In this document: positions 9,996-17,859 of the stretch, piece after piece | Layout: each line of letters begins with the position of its first letter | Numbering within the stretch: position 1 is the first letter of the stretch | Made by a program: the position numbers and the translations under genes | The notes under the pieces: model-generated | Database searches by the model: none | Told to the model about the DNA's origin: nothing | The model's input: the letters and a program-made list of their open reading frames with translations, nothing else | Origin: Paraburkholderia haematera | GTDB lineage: Bacteria; Pseudomonadota; Gammaproteobacteria; Burkholderiales; Burkholderiaceae | NCBI RefSeq assembly: GCF_905220975.1 | Contig: NZ_CAJNBK010000001.1 | Coordinates: 372,001 to 436,000, forward strand | Length of the DNA stretch: 64,000 bases | Direction: 5' to 3'

Positions 9996-11015
9996 ATGCT
10001 AGATCCCCGCGCACAAACCCTCCTAAAAACGCTGATCGAGCGCTATATCGCCGAAGGTCAGCCGGTCGGCTCGCGCACGTTGTCTCGCTATTCCGGCCTC
10101 GAGCTGAGTCCGGCGACGATCCGCAACGTGATGTCCGACCTCGAGGACCTGGGGCTCGTGATCAGTCCGCATACTTCAGCGGGCCGCATCCCGACGCCGC
10201 GTGGCTACCGGCTGTTCGTGGATACTATGCTGACGGTGGAATCCGCCGCGGACGAAGAAGCGGTCATGCGCACCGTCAAAACTACGCTGCAGGCGGGCGA
10301 ACCGCAGAAAATCGTCGCCGCGGCGGCCAGCGTGCTGTCCAATCTCTCGCAGTTCGCCGGTGTGGTGCTTACGCCGCGCCGCAGCCACGTGTTCAAGCAG
10401 ATCGAATTCATGCGCCTGTCGGACAAGCGGATCCTGCTGATTATCGTGACGCCCGAGGGTGACGTGCAGAACCGCATCATGGCGACCCAGCGTGACTTCT
10501 CGCCGTCGCAACTGGTGGAAGCCTCCAATTACATCAACGCGCACTTCGCCGGCCTTTCGTTCGACGACGTGCGCCGCCGCCTGCGCGAAGAAATCGACGA
10601 GTTGCGCGGCGACATGACCACGCTGATGCACGCCGCGGTCACGGCCAGCACGGATGAATCCGACACCGGCGAGACCGTGCTGATTTCCGGCGAGCGCAAC
10701 CTGCTCGAAGTCGCCGACCTTTCGTCGGACATGGCGCGCTTGCGCAAGCTGTTCGATGTGTTCGACCAAAAGACCAGTCTCCTTCAGTTGCTCGACGTGT
10801 CGAGTCACGCCGCGGGCGTGCAGATTTTCATCGGCGGCGAGTCGAATCTCGTGCCGATCGAGGAAATGAGCGTGGTGACCGCGCCTTATGAGGTGAATGG
10901 CAAGATCGTCGGCACGCTCGGTGTGATCGGGCCGACCCGCATGGCCTACAACCGGGTGATTCCGATCGTCGACATCACCGCGCGGCTGCTTTCTCTCACG
11001 CTGAGTCAGCAGTAA
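9996..11015 (+). CDS. hrcA: Heat-inducible transcription repressor HrcA
   Basis: HrcA represses chaperone genes by binding the CIRCE operator; GroEL helps it fold. The 339-residue protein has the N-terminal winged helix ([20 protein letters not shown], about residues 22-42), followed by the [14 protein letters not shown] stretch near 63 and the GAF-like core ending in [15 protein letters not shown], all family hallmarks. Full length. No Shine-Dalgarno-like sequence precedes ATG 9996, and a TAAAAT hexamer lies at 9982-9987, so transcription may start at or next to the start codon (inference). I found only a poor CIRCE-like match upstream, and none before grpE or dnaK. Confidence 0.96.
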   Translation: MLDPRAQTLLKTLIERYIAEGQPVGSRTLSRYSGLELSPATIRNVMSDLEDLGLVISPHTSAGRIPTPRGYRLFVDTMLTVESAADEEAVMRTVKTTLQAGEPQKIVAAAASVLSNLSQFAGVVLTPRRSHVFKQIEFMRLSDKRILLIIVTPEGDVQNRIMATQRDFSPSQLVEASNYINAHFAGLSFDDVRRRLREEIDELRGDMTTLMHAAVTASTDESDTGETVLISGERNLLEVADLSSDMARLRKLFDVFDQKTSLLQLLDVSSHAAGVQIFIGGESNLVPIEEMSVVTAPYEVNGKIVGTLGVIGPTRMAYNRVIPIVDITARLLSLTLSQQ

Positions 11016-11144
11016 CCCGGCAGTTACTACCGGTCACCGCCGGCTGCGGCATCTCATGCAGCAAATGATGCGCGACCGCGCGCGGCTTGCCAATTGGCCG
11101 AATGGCCAGGGGTCCCTGGCGGACCTCGCAACGAACCGCGCCGC

Positions 11145-11150
11145 TATAAT
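11145..11150 (+). promoter_or_regulatory. Candidate -10 hexamer for hemH
   Basis: A perfect TATAAT lies 51 bases before the hemH ATG, with transcription expected to begin near 11157. No good -35 hexamer is visible at the usual spacing (11122-11127 reads gacctc), so the call rests on the -10 alone. Confidence 0.45.
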
Positions 11151-11200
11151 GAATTCCACCTGAACCGACTCTCCGCCCAAAGCGGTTATTTCTGTTGCCT

Positions 11201-12271
11201 ATGCGCTTCGACCTCGAGCGGCCTTCACAGAACGCCACGTCACACCGTGTCGCCGTGCTGCTGATCAATCTTGGCACGCCCGACGCGCCGACGCCGCGCG
11301 CGGTCCGTCGCTATCTTGCGCAGTTCCTGTCCGATCCTCGTGTGGTCGAAATTCCGGCCTTGCTCTGGCAAGTGATCCTGCGTTTGCTGATTTTGCCGTT
11401 CCGCAGCCGTGCGTCAGCGAAGAAGTACGCGGCCGTGTGGATGCCGGAAGGCTCGCCGCTGCGTGTCTTCACGGAAAAGCAGGTGGAGGGCTTGCGGCAT
11501 CTGCTGCAATTGAACGACTACACGGTGCTGGTCGACTATGCCATGCGCTATGGCACCCCCGGCATTCCGGCCATGCTGAACCAGCTCAAGCTGGCGGGCG
11601 CCGAGCGTGTGCTGCTGGTGCCCATGTATCCGCAATACTCGTCGTCGACCACGGCCACGGCTTTCGACGACGCCTTTTCGGCTCTCAGGCGCATGCGCAA
11701 TCAACCGGAAATCCGCACTGTGCGGCAGTACGCGGATCATCCGGCGTATATCGCCGCGCTTGCCGCTCAGGTACATCACTACTGGCATCAGCACGGCCGG
11801 CCGGATTTCGCGACAGGAGACAAGCTGGTGCTGAGTTTTCACGGTGTGCCCAAGCGCACGATGGATCTCGGCGATCCGTACCACGAGCAATGTCAGCAGA
11901 CCGGCGCGCTGTTGACGCAGGCACTGGGATTGACGCAGGTGGAATGCCGCATTACGTTTCAGTCCCGGTTCGGCAAGGCCGAATGGCTGCAGCCGTATAC
12001 CGCTCCTACGCTGAAGGAATTGGGCTCGGCGGGCGTGCGGCGTGCCGACGTGTTCTGTCCGGGCTTTACCGCCGATTGCCTTGAAACGATTGAGGAAATT
12101 GGCATGGAAGTCCGCGACGAGTTTCTGCAGGCGGGTGGCAAGGAGTTTCATCGGATTCCCTGCCTGAACGCCTCGCAGCCGTGGATCGCCGCGCTAGGCG
12201 AAATCGTCGCTCAGAATCTGCAGGGCTGGCCCGTGCAAGCGGTGCCGGTGCCGCACACGACAGGGGCTTAA
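11201..12271 (+). CDS. hemH: Ferrochelatase
   Basis: Inserts Fe2+ into protoporphyrin IX, the last step of haem synthesis. The 356-residue protein has [14 protein letters not shown] near the N-terminus, the [11 protein letters not shown] stretch near 148, the active-site histidine in [17 protein letters not shown] near 207, and the [16 protein letters not shown] acidic motif near 286. The frame opens two codons earlier with a TTG at 11195; ATG 11201 is the more likely start. The last codons overlap nothing; hslR begins 8 bases later, suggesting one transcript. The neighbouring hrcA ends about 185 bases upstream. Confidence 0.97.
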   Translation: MRFDLERPSQNATSHRVAVLLINLGTPDAPTPRAVRRYLAQFLSDPRVVEIPALLWQVILRLLILPFRSRASAKKYAAVWMPEGSPLRVFTEKQVEGLRHLLQLNDYTVLVDYAMRYGTPGIPAMLNQLKLAGAERVLLVPMYPQYSSSTTATAFDDAFSALRRMRNQPEIRTVRQYADHPAYIAALAAQVHHYWHQHGRPDFATGDKLVLSFHGVPKRTMDLGDPYHEQCQQTGALLTQALGLTQVECRITFQSRFGKAEWLQPYTAPTLKELGSAGVRRADVFCPGFTADCLETIEEIGMEVRDEFLQAGGKEFHRIPCLNASQPWIAALGEIVAQNLQGWPVQAVPVPHTTGA

Positions 12272-12279
12272 GCAGGCTC

Positions 12280-12687
12280 ATGAATTACAGGATTTCTACC
12301 GAACCGGGCGCGAAACTGCGTATCGACAAATGGCTTTGGGCGGCGCGCTTCTTCAAGACTCGCTCGCTCGCGGCGGACGCCGTCGACAAAGGGCATGTGC
12401 GGATCGGCGGCGCCAGCATCAAGCCGGCCAAAGACGTGCGCGTCGGCGACCTGGTCGAGATCGAGATCGAACGGATTGTGTGGCAGGTGGAAGTACTGGG
12501 CGTGTGCGACGTGCGTGGCCCAGCCAGCGTCGCGCAGACGCTTTATGCCGAAACCGAAGAGAGCAGGGTGAAGCGGCAGGTCGAGCAGGAGCGGCGCAAG
12601 ACGTATCGCGAACCGACCGCCGCTTTACACGGCAGGCCGACCAAGCGCGACCGGCGCACTATCGACAAACTTTCAGGTGGGGATTGA
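12280..12687 (+). CDS. hslR: Heat-shock protein 15, S4-domain RNA-binding protein
   Basis: A 135-residue basic protein with an S4 RNA-binding domain starting LRIDKWLWAARFFKTRSLA (about residues 12-30) and KGHVRIGGASIKPAKDVRVG, followed by a lysine/arginine-rich tail. In E. coli Hsp15 rescues stalled 50S subunits carrying peptidyl-tRNA. A longer frame opens at 12181 inside hemH, but ATG 12280 with an upstream AGCAGG is the natural start, 8 bases after the hemH stop. Its 3' end overlaps, tail to tail, the small leftward ORF at 12659-12820. Confidence 0.9.
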   Translation: MNYRISTEPGAKLRIDKWLWAARFFKTRSLAADAVDKGHVRIGGASIKPAKDVRVGDLVEIEIERIVWQVEVLGVCDVRGPASVAQTLYAETEESRVKRQVEQERRKTYREPTAALHGRPTKRDRRTIDKLSGGD

Positions 12688-12820
12688 ACAGTTGTTCCAT
12701 CGTCGCGTGCACACCGCCGTACTCGGTGGTGTGATCGTTGACGGCCCCGGACATGCAGATGGTCGTGGTGCCCGCGATCAGTACCAATGCGACCACCGAT
12801 ATTGCAAAGGTCAGTTTCAC
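12659..12820 (-). CDS. Small predicted secreted or membrane-anchored protein (53 aa)
   Basis: A leftward ORF with a GTG start at 12818-12820 preceded by a good ribosome binding site (GGGGAG, about 5 bases upstream). The product begins MKLTFAISVVALVLIAGT, which looks like a signal peptide or single membrane helix, then has a cysteine (TTTICMSG) that only loosely resembles a lipobox because Ile sits at -1. The polar remainder ends VCR. The last 29 bases overlap the hslR 3' end in the opposite direction. I do not recognise a family. Support is the RBS, the signal-like N-terminus and an otherwise empty 520-base interval; coding potential is unproven. Confidence 0.5.
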   Translation of the reverse strand: MKLTFAISVVALVLIAGTTTICMSGAVNDHTTEYGGVHATMEQLFNPHLKVCR

Positions 12821-13210
12821 GGTGCTCCCCTTGGGAAGATTCAGGATGGAAACGGGCGATTCAGGTGGATTTGAAAAATGTCGGTAAGGTTTACGTTAGA
12901 TTAGGGTTAACGTGTCTTTTCCGACGCTTTATTGGAGGATAGGCCACTTGTCGGGCGCACTCAATCTCAATCTGATTGCGACGCAATAATGGTTGTAACC
13001 GGGCATTTCTGCCGAGCGCCCGCGGCGCGAAAAGTTCCGCGAGAGGCGCTTGAAATGGGTCTTTTCGACCCCATCTCCCGTTTCGATCCGCGCTAACGCA
13101 CCAGGTTGTGCACCAGGTTGTCTGTCGCAATTTTGCAACGCACAAATGGCGCCAGCTTTGACGCGTTGCCGCCGCCGTTTGCTTTAACTTTTTTAACGAC
13201 TTTCAGCGAC
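12821..13210. other. Regulatory interval before grpE
   Basis: No convincing gene in these 390 bases. The left part (12870-12920) is relatively AT-rich and probably holds the promoter of the small leftward ORF. The right part carries the sigma-32 promoter at 13049-13076. Short frames crossing the region lack ribosome binding sites and family features. Confidence 0.6.
13049..13076 (+). promoter_or_regulatory. Sigma-32 (heat-shock) promoter of grpE
   Basis: The -35 element CTTGAAA (13049-13055) and -10 element CCCCATCT (13069-13076) are separated by 13 bases. Both match the RpoH consensus (CTTGAAA, CCCCATNT) exactly. Transcription should start near 13083, about 130 bases before the grpE ATG. 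Confidence 0.92.
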
Positions 13211-13795
13211 ATGGAAAACACGCAAGAGAACCCGACGAGCCAGAATCCCACGCCCGCCGACGAAACCGCGCGCCAGGCCGCCGAGGCCGCTGCATCCCAG
13301 CAGGACGCGGCGGCAAACGCTGCTCCTGAAGCTCCGGCCGCCGGCGCCGAAGCTGCATTGGCCGAAGCGGAGGCGAAGATCACCGAGCTGCAGGAAAGCT
13401 TCCTGCGGGCGAAGGCTGAGACCGAGAACGTGCGCCGCCGCGCCCAGGAAGATGTCGCCAAGGCCCACAAGTTCGCGATCGAAAGCTTCGCTGAGCATTT
13501 GCTGCCGGTGGTCGACAGCCTCGAAGCAGCGGTTGCCCACTCGTCCGACGACCTGCAAAAGGTCCGTGAAGGCGTCGAACTCACGCTGCGCCAGCTTTCC
13601 GGCGCGCTGGAGAAGGGCCGCGTCGTTGCCCTGAACCCGGTCGGCGAGAAGTTCGATCCGCATCGCCATCAGGCTATTTCGATGGTGCCGGCCGATCAGG
13701 AACCGAACACCGTTGTCGCCGTGCTGCAAAAAGGCTTTGTGATCGCCGACCGCGTGCTGCGTCCTGCCCTCGTGACCGTCGCGGCACCGAAATAA
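13211..13795 (+). CDS. grpE: Nucleotide exchange factor GrpE
   Basis: Co-chaperone that releases ADP from DnaK. The 194-residue protein has a disordered Gln/Pro/Ala-rich N-terminus, a long helix ([21 protein letters not shown], around residues 58-78) used for dimerisation, and the C-terminal beta domain containing the family signature [19 protein letters not shown] near 140-158. The open frame reaches back to 13106, but the ATG at 13211 ([11 protein letters not shown]) fits homologues and lies downstream of the sigma-32 promoter. No clear Shine-Dalgarno precedes it. It is followed by a dead thioredoxin-type gene and then dnaK. Confidence 0.96.
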   Translation: MENTQENPTSQNPTPADETARQAAEAAASQQDAAANAAPEAPAAGAEAALAEAEAKITELQESFLRAKAETENVRRRAQEDVAKAHKFAIESFAEHLLPVVDSLEAAVAHSSDDLQKVREGVELTLRQLSGALEKGRVVALNPVGEKFDPHRHQAISMVPADQEPNTVVAVLQKGFVIADRVLRPALVTVAAPK

Positions 13796-13877
13796 GCATC
13801 CGGGTCGCAGCACGAGCGTTGCGTCTCCAGCCGGGTTACAAGGCGATTTTCAGCCGTTCCGCCTGGCAGGCATCGTG

Positions 13878-14322
13878 ATGGCCAACATTCCCGTCGACGC
13901 CGCTGCATTCGCCATCTTCGGTATGCAGGCGCTCATCGCCGAGTGATTCGACGCAGGGCTGGCCGAGGCCGGTGATGAACTGGCCATGGTGTTTTTCTGG
14001 GGTCTTGATTGTTTTAACCGCGAGATCGCCAGGAAGGGACGGCGATGCTGGCGCGGCCGGATGCGATTCGTGCGCCCGGTCTCAGAGGGTTTCACGGCAA
14101 CGTCTCCGAGCATCGCGAACCAGGCCGGCAATTTCATGCCTCGTGGCGTGCCCACCTGGTTCCTCCTTTACCGGAGGCAAGCGGCTCGGCCGGGCAACCG
14201 GCTGGCACGGCCTGGGGCAGTTCGAGGCGGGGGCTACGGCGGCGCCGGACAGAGTCCGGGCGGCCAATGCGGTCGGCAGCACGGCAAATGGTGAAAAAAG
14301 CGGCAAAAGTTCGACCGATTGA
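13878..14322 (+). pseudogene. Decayed thioredoxin-family gene between grpE and dnaK
   Basis: No intact frame, but a thioredoxin-like protein can be followed across three frames. Frame one: MANIPVDAAAFAIFG, an in-frame TGA at 13944-13946, then FDAGLAEAGDELAMVFFWGL and DCFNREIAR. A shift near 14037 leads to MLARPDAIRAPGLRGFHGNV; a shift near 14134 returns to FMPRGVPTWFLLYR with the conserved cis-proline; a shift near 14173 gives GGKRLGRATGWHGLGQFEAG. The active site, where CxxC is expected, reads CFNR (Cys at 14010-14012, Arg codon CGC at 14019-14021). Several independent lesions plus loss of a catalytic cysteine make this a true pseudogene and not a sequencing error. The 3' boundary is approximate. 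Confidence 0.85.
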
Positions 14323-14353
14323 AAAAAATTAAAGACCGCATCGTAAAAGAGGT

Positions 14354-14381
14354 CTTGAAAACGATGCGGACGCACTTATGT
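14354..14381 (+). promoter_or_regulatory. Probable sigma-32 promoter of dnaK
   Basis: A perfect -35 CTTGAAA (14354-14360) is followed after 13 bases by ACTTATGT (14374-14381), which matches CCCCATNT at five of the seven defined positions. Spacing is identical to the grpE promoter. It lies about 95 bases before the dnaK ATG, beyond the pseudogene, so dnaK can be induced independently of grpE. Confidence 0.65.
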
Positions 14382-14475
14382 TGAGTGCAGGTAGGAATTG
14401 AGAGCGGGTCGCCGTACCGCCAGATGAGCAAAAACGGCGATTCCCGCAGCGATCAAAGTTAGGAGATTAGTAAAA

Positions 14476-16428
14476 ATGGGCAAAATCATCGGCATCGACC
14501 TCGGCACGACCAACTCGTGCGTGGCGATCATGGAAGGCAATTCGGTCAAAGTGATCGAGAACTCGGAAGGTGCGCGCACCACGCCGTCGATCATCGCTTA
14601 CATGGAAGACGGCGAAATTCTCGTCGGCGCACCGGCTAAGCGTCAGTCGGTCACGAACCCGCGCAACACGCTGTACGCCGTCAAGCGCCTGATCGGCCGC
14701 CGCTTCGAAGAAAAAGAAGTGCAGAAAGACATCGGTCTGATGCCGTACAAGATCATGAAAGCCGACAACGGCGATGCATGGATCGAAGTGCGCGACCAGA
14801 AGCTCGCACCGCCGCAAATCTCCGCGGAAACGCTGCGCAAGATGAAGAAGACCGCTGAAGATTACCTCGGCGAGCCGGTCACGGAAGCTGTGATTACGGT
14901 TCCCGCGTACTTCAACGACAGCCAGCGTCAGGCTACCAAAGACGCGGGTCGCATCGCCGGTCTGGAAGTGAAGCGGATCATCAACGAACCGACCGCAGCC
15001 GCATTGGCATTCGGTCTGGACAAGGCTGAAAAGGGCGACCGCAAGATCGCCGTGTTCGACCTGGGCGGCGGCACGTTTGACATTTCGATCATCGAAATCG
15101 CGGACGTTGACGGTGAAATGCAGTTCGAAGTGCTGTCCACGAACGGCGACACGTTCCTCGGTGGTGAAGACTTCGACCAGCGCATCATCGATTACATCAT
15201 CGGCGAGTTCAAGAAGGAACAAGGCGTCGATCTGTCGAAAGACGTGCTCGCACTGCAACGCCTGAAAGAATCGGCTGAAAAGGCGAAGATCGAACTCTCG
15301 TCGAGCCAGCAAACCGAAATCAACCTGCCGTACATCACGGCCGACGCGTCGGGTCCGAAGCACTTGAACCTGAAAATCACGCGCGCCAAGCTGGAAGCGC
15401 TGGTTGAAGAGCTGATCGAACGCACGATCGAACCGTGCCGCACGGCGATCAAGGACGCAGGCGTGAAGGTCGGCGAGATCGACGACGTGATTCTGGTCGG
15501 CGGTATGACCCGTATGCCGAAGGTGCAGGACAAGGTCAAGGAGTTCTTCGGCAAGGAACCGCGCCGTGACGTGAATCCGGACGAAGCCGTAGCCGTTGGC
15601 GCCGCGATTCAAGGCCAGGTTCTGTCGGGTGACCGCACGGACGTTCTGTTGCTCGACGTGACCCCGCTGTCGCTCGGCATCGAAACGCTCGGCGGCGTGA
15701 TGACGAAGATGATCAACAAGAACACCACGATCCCGACCAAGCACGCACAGGTCTACTCGACGGCTGACGACAATCAGGGAGCCGTGACGATCAAGGTGTT
15801 CCAGGGTGAACGCGAAATGGCAGCCGGCAACAAGCTGCTGGGCGAGTTCAACCTCGAAGGCATTCCGCCGGCACCGCGCGGCACGCCGCAGATCGAAGTG
15901 AGCTTCGACATCGACGCGAACGGTATTCTGCACGTCGGCGCGAAAGACAAGGCGACCGGCAAGGAAAACCGCATCACGATCAAGGCGAACTCGGGTCTGT
16001 CCGAAGCCGAAATCGAGAAGATGGTGAAGGACGCCGAAGCGAACGCGGAAGAAGACCACAAGCTGCGTGAGCTGGCCGATGCCCGCAACCAGGGCGACGC
16101 GCTGGTCCACAGCACGAAGAAGGCGCTCACCGAATACGGCGACAAGCTCGACGCCGGTGAGAAGGAAAAGATCGAAACCGCGCTGAAGGACCTCGAAGAC
16201 ACGCTGAAGAGCGGGTCGAGCGACAAGGCTGCGATCGAAGCCAAGATCGAAGTGGTGGCGACCGCCTCGCAGAAGATGGGCGAGAAGATGTACGCCGACA
16301 TGCAGGCAGCGCAAGGTGCCGAAGCAGCGGCAGCGGGCGCGGCAGGAGCGGGCGCATCGGCGAACGGCGCGAGCCAGCCGCAAGACGACGTGGTTGACGC
16401 CGAGTTCAAGGAAGTCAAGAAAGACTAA
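14476..16428 (+). CDS. dnaK: Molecular chaperone DnaK (Hsp70)
   Basis: ATP-dependent Hsp70 chaperone. The 650-residue protein carries the three Hsp70 signatures: [12 protein letters not shown] at residue 4, [12 protein letters not shown] near 195, and [13 protein letters not shown] near 337. The interdomain linker [14 protein letters not shown] is near 392, followed by the substrate-binding domain and a helical lid, ending in an Ala/Gly-rich tail and the acidic [14 protein letters not shown] motif. AGGAG (14461-14465, 10 bases from the ATG at 14476) is a clear ribosome binding site. It is controlled by its own sigma-32-like promoter and followed by dnaJ after 267 bases. Confidence 0.99.
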   Translation: MGKIIGIDLGTTNSCVAIMEGNSVKVIENSEGARTTPSIIAYMEDGEILVGAPAKRQSVTNPRNTLYAVKRLIGRRFEEKEVQKDIGLMPYKIMKADNGDAWIEVRDQKLAPPQISAETLRKMKKTAEDYLGEPVTEAVITVPAYFNDSQRQATKDAGRIAGLEVKRIINEPTAAALAFGLDKAEKGDRKIAVFDLGGGTFDISIIEIADVDGEMQFEVLSTNGDTFLGGEDFDQRIIDYIIGEFKKEQGVDLSKDVLALQRLKESAEKAKIELSSSQQTEINLPYITADASGPKHLNLKITRAKLEALVEELIERTIEPCRTAIKDAGVKVGEIDDVILVGGMTRMPKVQDKVKEFFGKEPRRDVNPDEAVAVGAAIQGQVLSGDRTDVLLLDVTPLSLGIETLGGVMTKMINKNTTIPTKHAQVYSTADDNQGAVTIKVFQGEREMAAGNKLLGEFNLEGIPPAPRGTPQIEVSFDIDANGILHVGAKDKATGKENRITIKANSGLSEAEIEKMVKDAEANAEEDHKLRELADARNQGDALVHSTKKALTEYGDKLDAGEKEKIETALKDLEDTLKSGSSDKAAIEAKIEVVATASQKMGEKMYADMQAAQGAEAAAAGAAGAGASANGASQPQDDVVDAEFKEVKKD

Positions 16429-16453
16429 AGCCAGGTCGCATTTCGACCGTAAA

Positions 16454-16477
16454 GCCGCACACAACTCTGTGTGCGGC
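16454..16477 (+). terminator. Hairpin after dnaK
   Basis: A perfect 10-base-pair stem (GCCGCACACA / TGTGTGCGGC) with a four-base loop, 26 bases after the dnaK stop. There is no U-run after it, so it may act as an mRNA-stabilising or attenuating hairpin between dnaK and dnaJ and not as a full terminator. Confidence 0.45.
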
Positions 16478-16695
16478 CCGGCTGCACAAGGGACTGCGTC
16501 CATTCGGGCAGCAGGAACGTGCAAGAGCGGTTATCACGCCTGGCGAGCCTTTTAGGCTCTCCGGGCACATTTGTTTTATGGAGGGCGTTGTTTGAACCGC
16601 CTGAAAGCGGTGTGAACAACGGCCGGACGAGTCGCAAGACTCCAGCATTCAAGAGGAGCCACCGCGCCCCATTGCGCGAGTGGCGTTGAACCGAT

Positions 16696-17835
16696 ATGGC
16701 GAAACGGGATTACTACGAGGTTCTGGGCGTCGCAAAGAACGCGAGCGACGACGAAATCAAGAAGGCTTATCGCAAGCTTGCGATGAAGCACCACCCCGAC
16801 CGCAATCCGGGCAACAAGGATGCGGAAGAGCATTTCAAAGAGGTGAAGGAAGCCTATGAAATGCTGTCGGACTCGCAAAAGCGTGCCGCGTACGATCAGT
16901 ACGGCCACGCGGGCGTCGATCCGAACATGGGCGGAGCCGGTGCGCAAGGCTTCGGCGGTTTTGCCGATGCGTTCGGCGATATTTTCGGCGACATCTTCGG
17001 CCAGGCGGCCGGCGGTGCCGCACGCGGCGGCGGCCGTGCAGGCCCGCAAGTGTATCGCGGCGCCGATCTGCGCTACAGCATGGAAATCACGCTGGAACAG
17101 GCCGCGCACGGCTACGACACGCAGATTCGCGTGCCGAGCTGGGTGTCGTGCGAAATCTGTCACGGTTCGGGCGCGAAGCCCGGCACCAAGCCGGAAACCT
17201 GCCCGACCTGTAGCGGCTCGGGTTCGGTGCGGATGTCGCAGGGCTTCTTCAGCATCCAGCAGACCTGCCCGAAGTGCCACGGCACGGGCACCTATATCCC
17301 CGATCCGTGCGGCCACTGCCACGGCGCGGGCAAGGTGAAGGAAACCAAGACGCTGGAAGTGAAGATCCCGGCAGGTATCGACGACGGCATGCGCATCCGC
17401 TCGGCCGGCAATGGTGAGCCGGGTATCAACGGCGGTCCGTCGGGCGATCTGTACGTCGAGATTCACATCAAGCAACACTCGGTGTTCGAACGCGACGGCG
17501 ACGACCTGCATTGCCAGATGCCGATTCCGTTCACCACGGCGGCGCTCGGCGGTGAGATCGAAGTGCCGACCCTCGCGGGCCGCGCGAGCTTCACGGTGCC
17601 GGAAGGCACGCAGTCGGGCAAGACCTTCCGTCTGCGTGGCAAGGGTATCAAGGGGCTGCGTTCGAGCATTGCGGGCGATCTGTACGTGCATGTGCAAGTC
17701 GAAACGCCGGTCAAGCTCACCGAGCCGCAGCGCGAGTTGCTTCAGCAATTCGAGAAGGCGCTCGTGGAAGGCGGCGCGCGGCATAGCCCGCAGAGCAAGA
17801 GCTGGTTCGATCGGGTGAAGAGCTTCTTCGATTAA
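16696..17835 (+). CDS. dnaJ: Chaperone protein DnaJ (Hsp40)
   Basis: Co-chaperone that stimulates the DnaK ATPase and delivers substrates. The 379-residue protein has the J-domain with the HPD tripeptide ([10 protein letters not shown] near residue 32), a Gly/Phe-rich segment (about 75-130), four zinc-binding CxxCxGxG repeats ([32 protein letters not shown], residues about 152-212), and the C-terminal substrate and dimerisation domains ending [11 protein letters not shown]. Full length and intact. It follows dnaK; I saw no separate sigma-32 promoter in the 267-base gap. Confidence 0.99.
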   Translation: MAKRDYYEVLGVAKNASDDEIKKAYRKLAMKHHPDRNPGNKDAEEHFKEVKEAYEMLSDSQKRAAYDQYGHAGVDPNMGGAGAQGFGGFADAFGDIFGDIFGQAAGGAARGGGRAGPQVYRGADLRYSMEITLEQAAHGYDTQIRVPSWVSCEICHGSGAKPGTKPETCPTCSGSGSVRMSQGFFSIQQTCPKCHGTGTYIPDPCGHCHGAGKVKETKTLEVKIPAGIDDGMRIRSAGNGEPGINGGPSGDLYVEIHIKQHSVFERDGDDLHCQMPIPFTTAALGGEIEVPTLAGRASFTVPEGTQSGKTFRLRGKGIKGLRSSIAGDLYVHVQVETPVKLTEPQRELLQQFEKALVEGGARHSPQSKSWFDRVKSFFD

Positions 17836-17859
17836 TAGCGGTTCGATTTGGCGGTAAGC

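Noticed and set aside
11105..11120. GCCAGGG hairpin after hrcA
   Set aside because: A two-base loop and no U-run make it an unlikely terminator.
14467..16524. Leftward 685-residue ORF
   Set aside because: It lies entirely opposite dnaK and reflects codon bias in a highly expressed gene. No domain is recognisable and there is no ribosome binding site.
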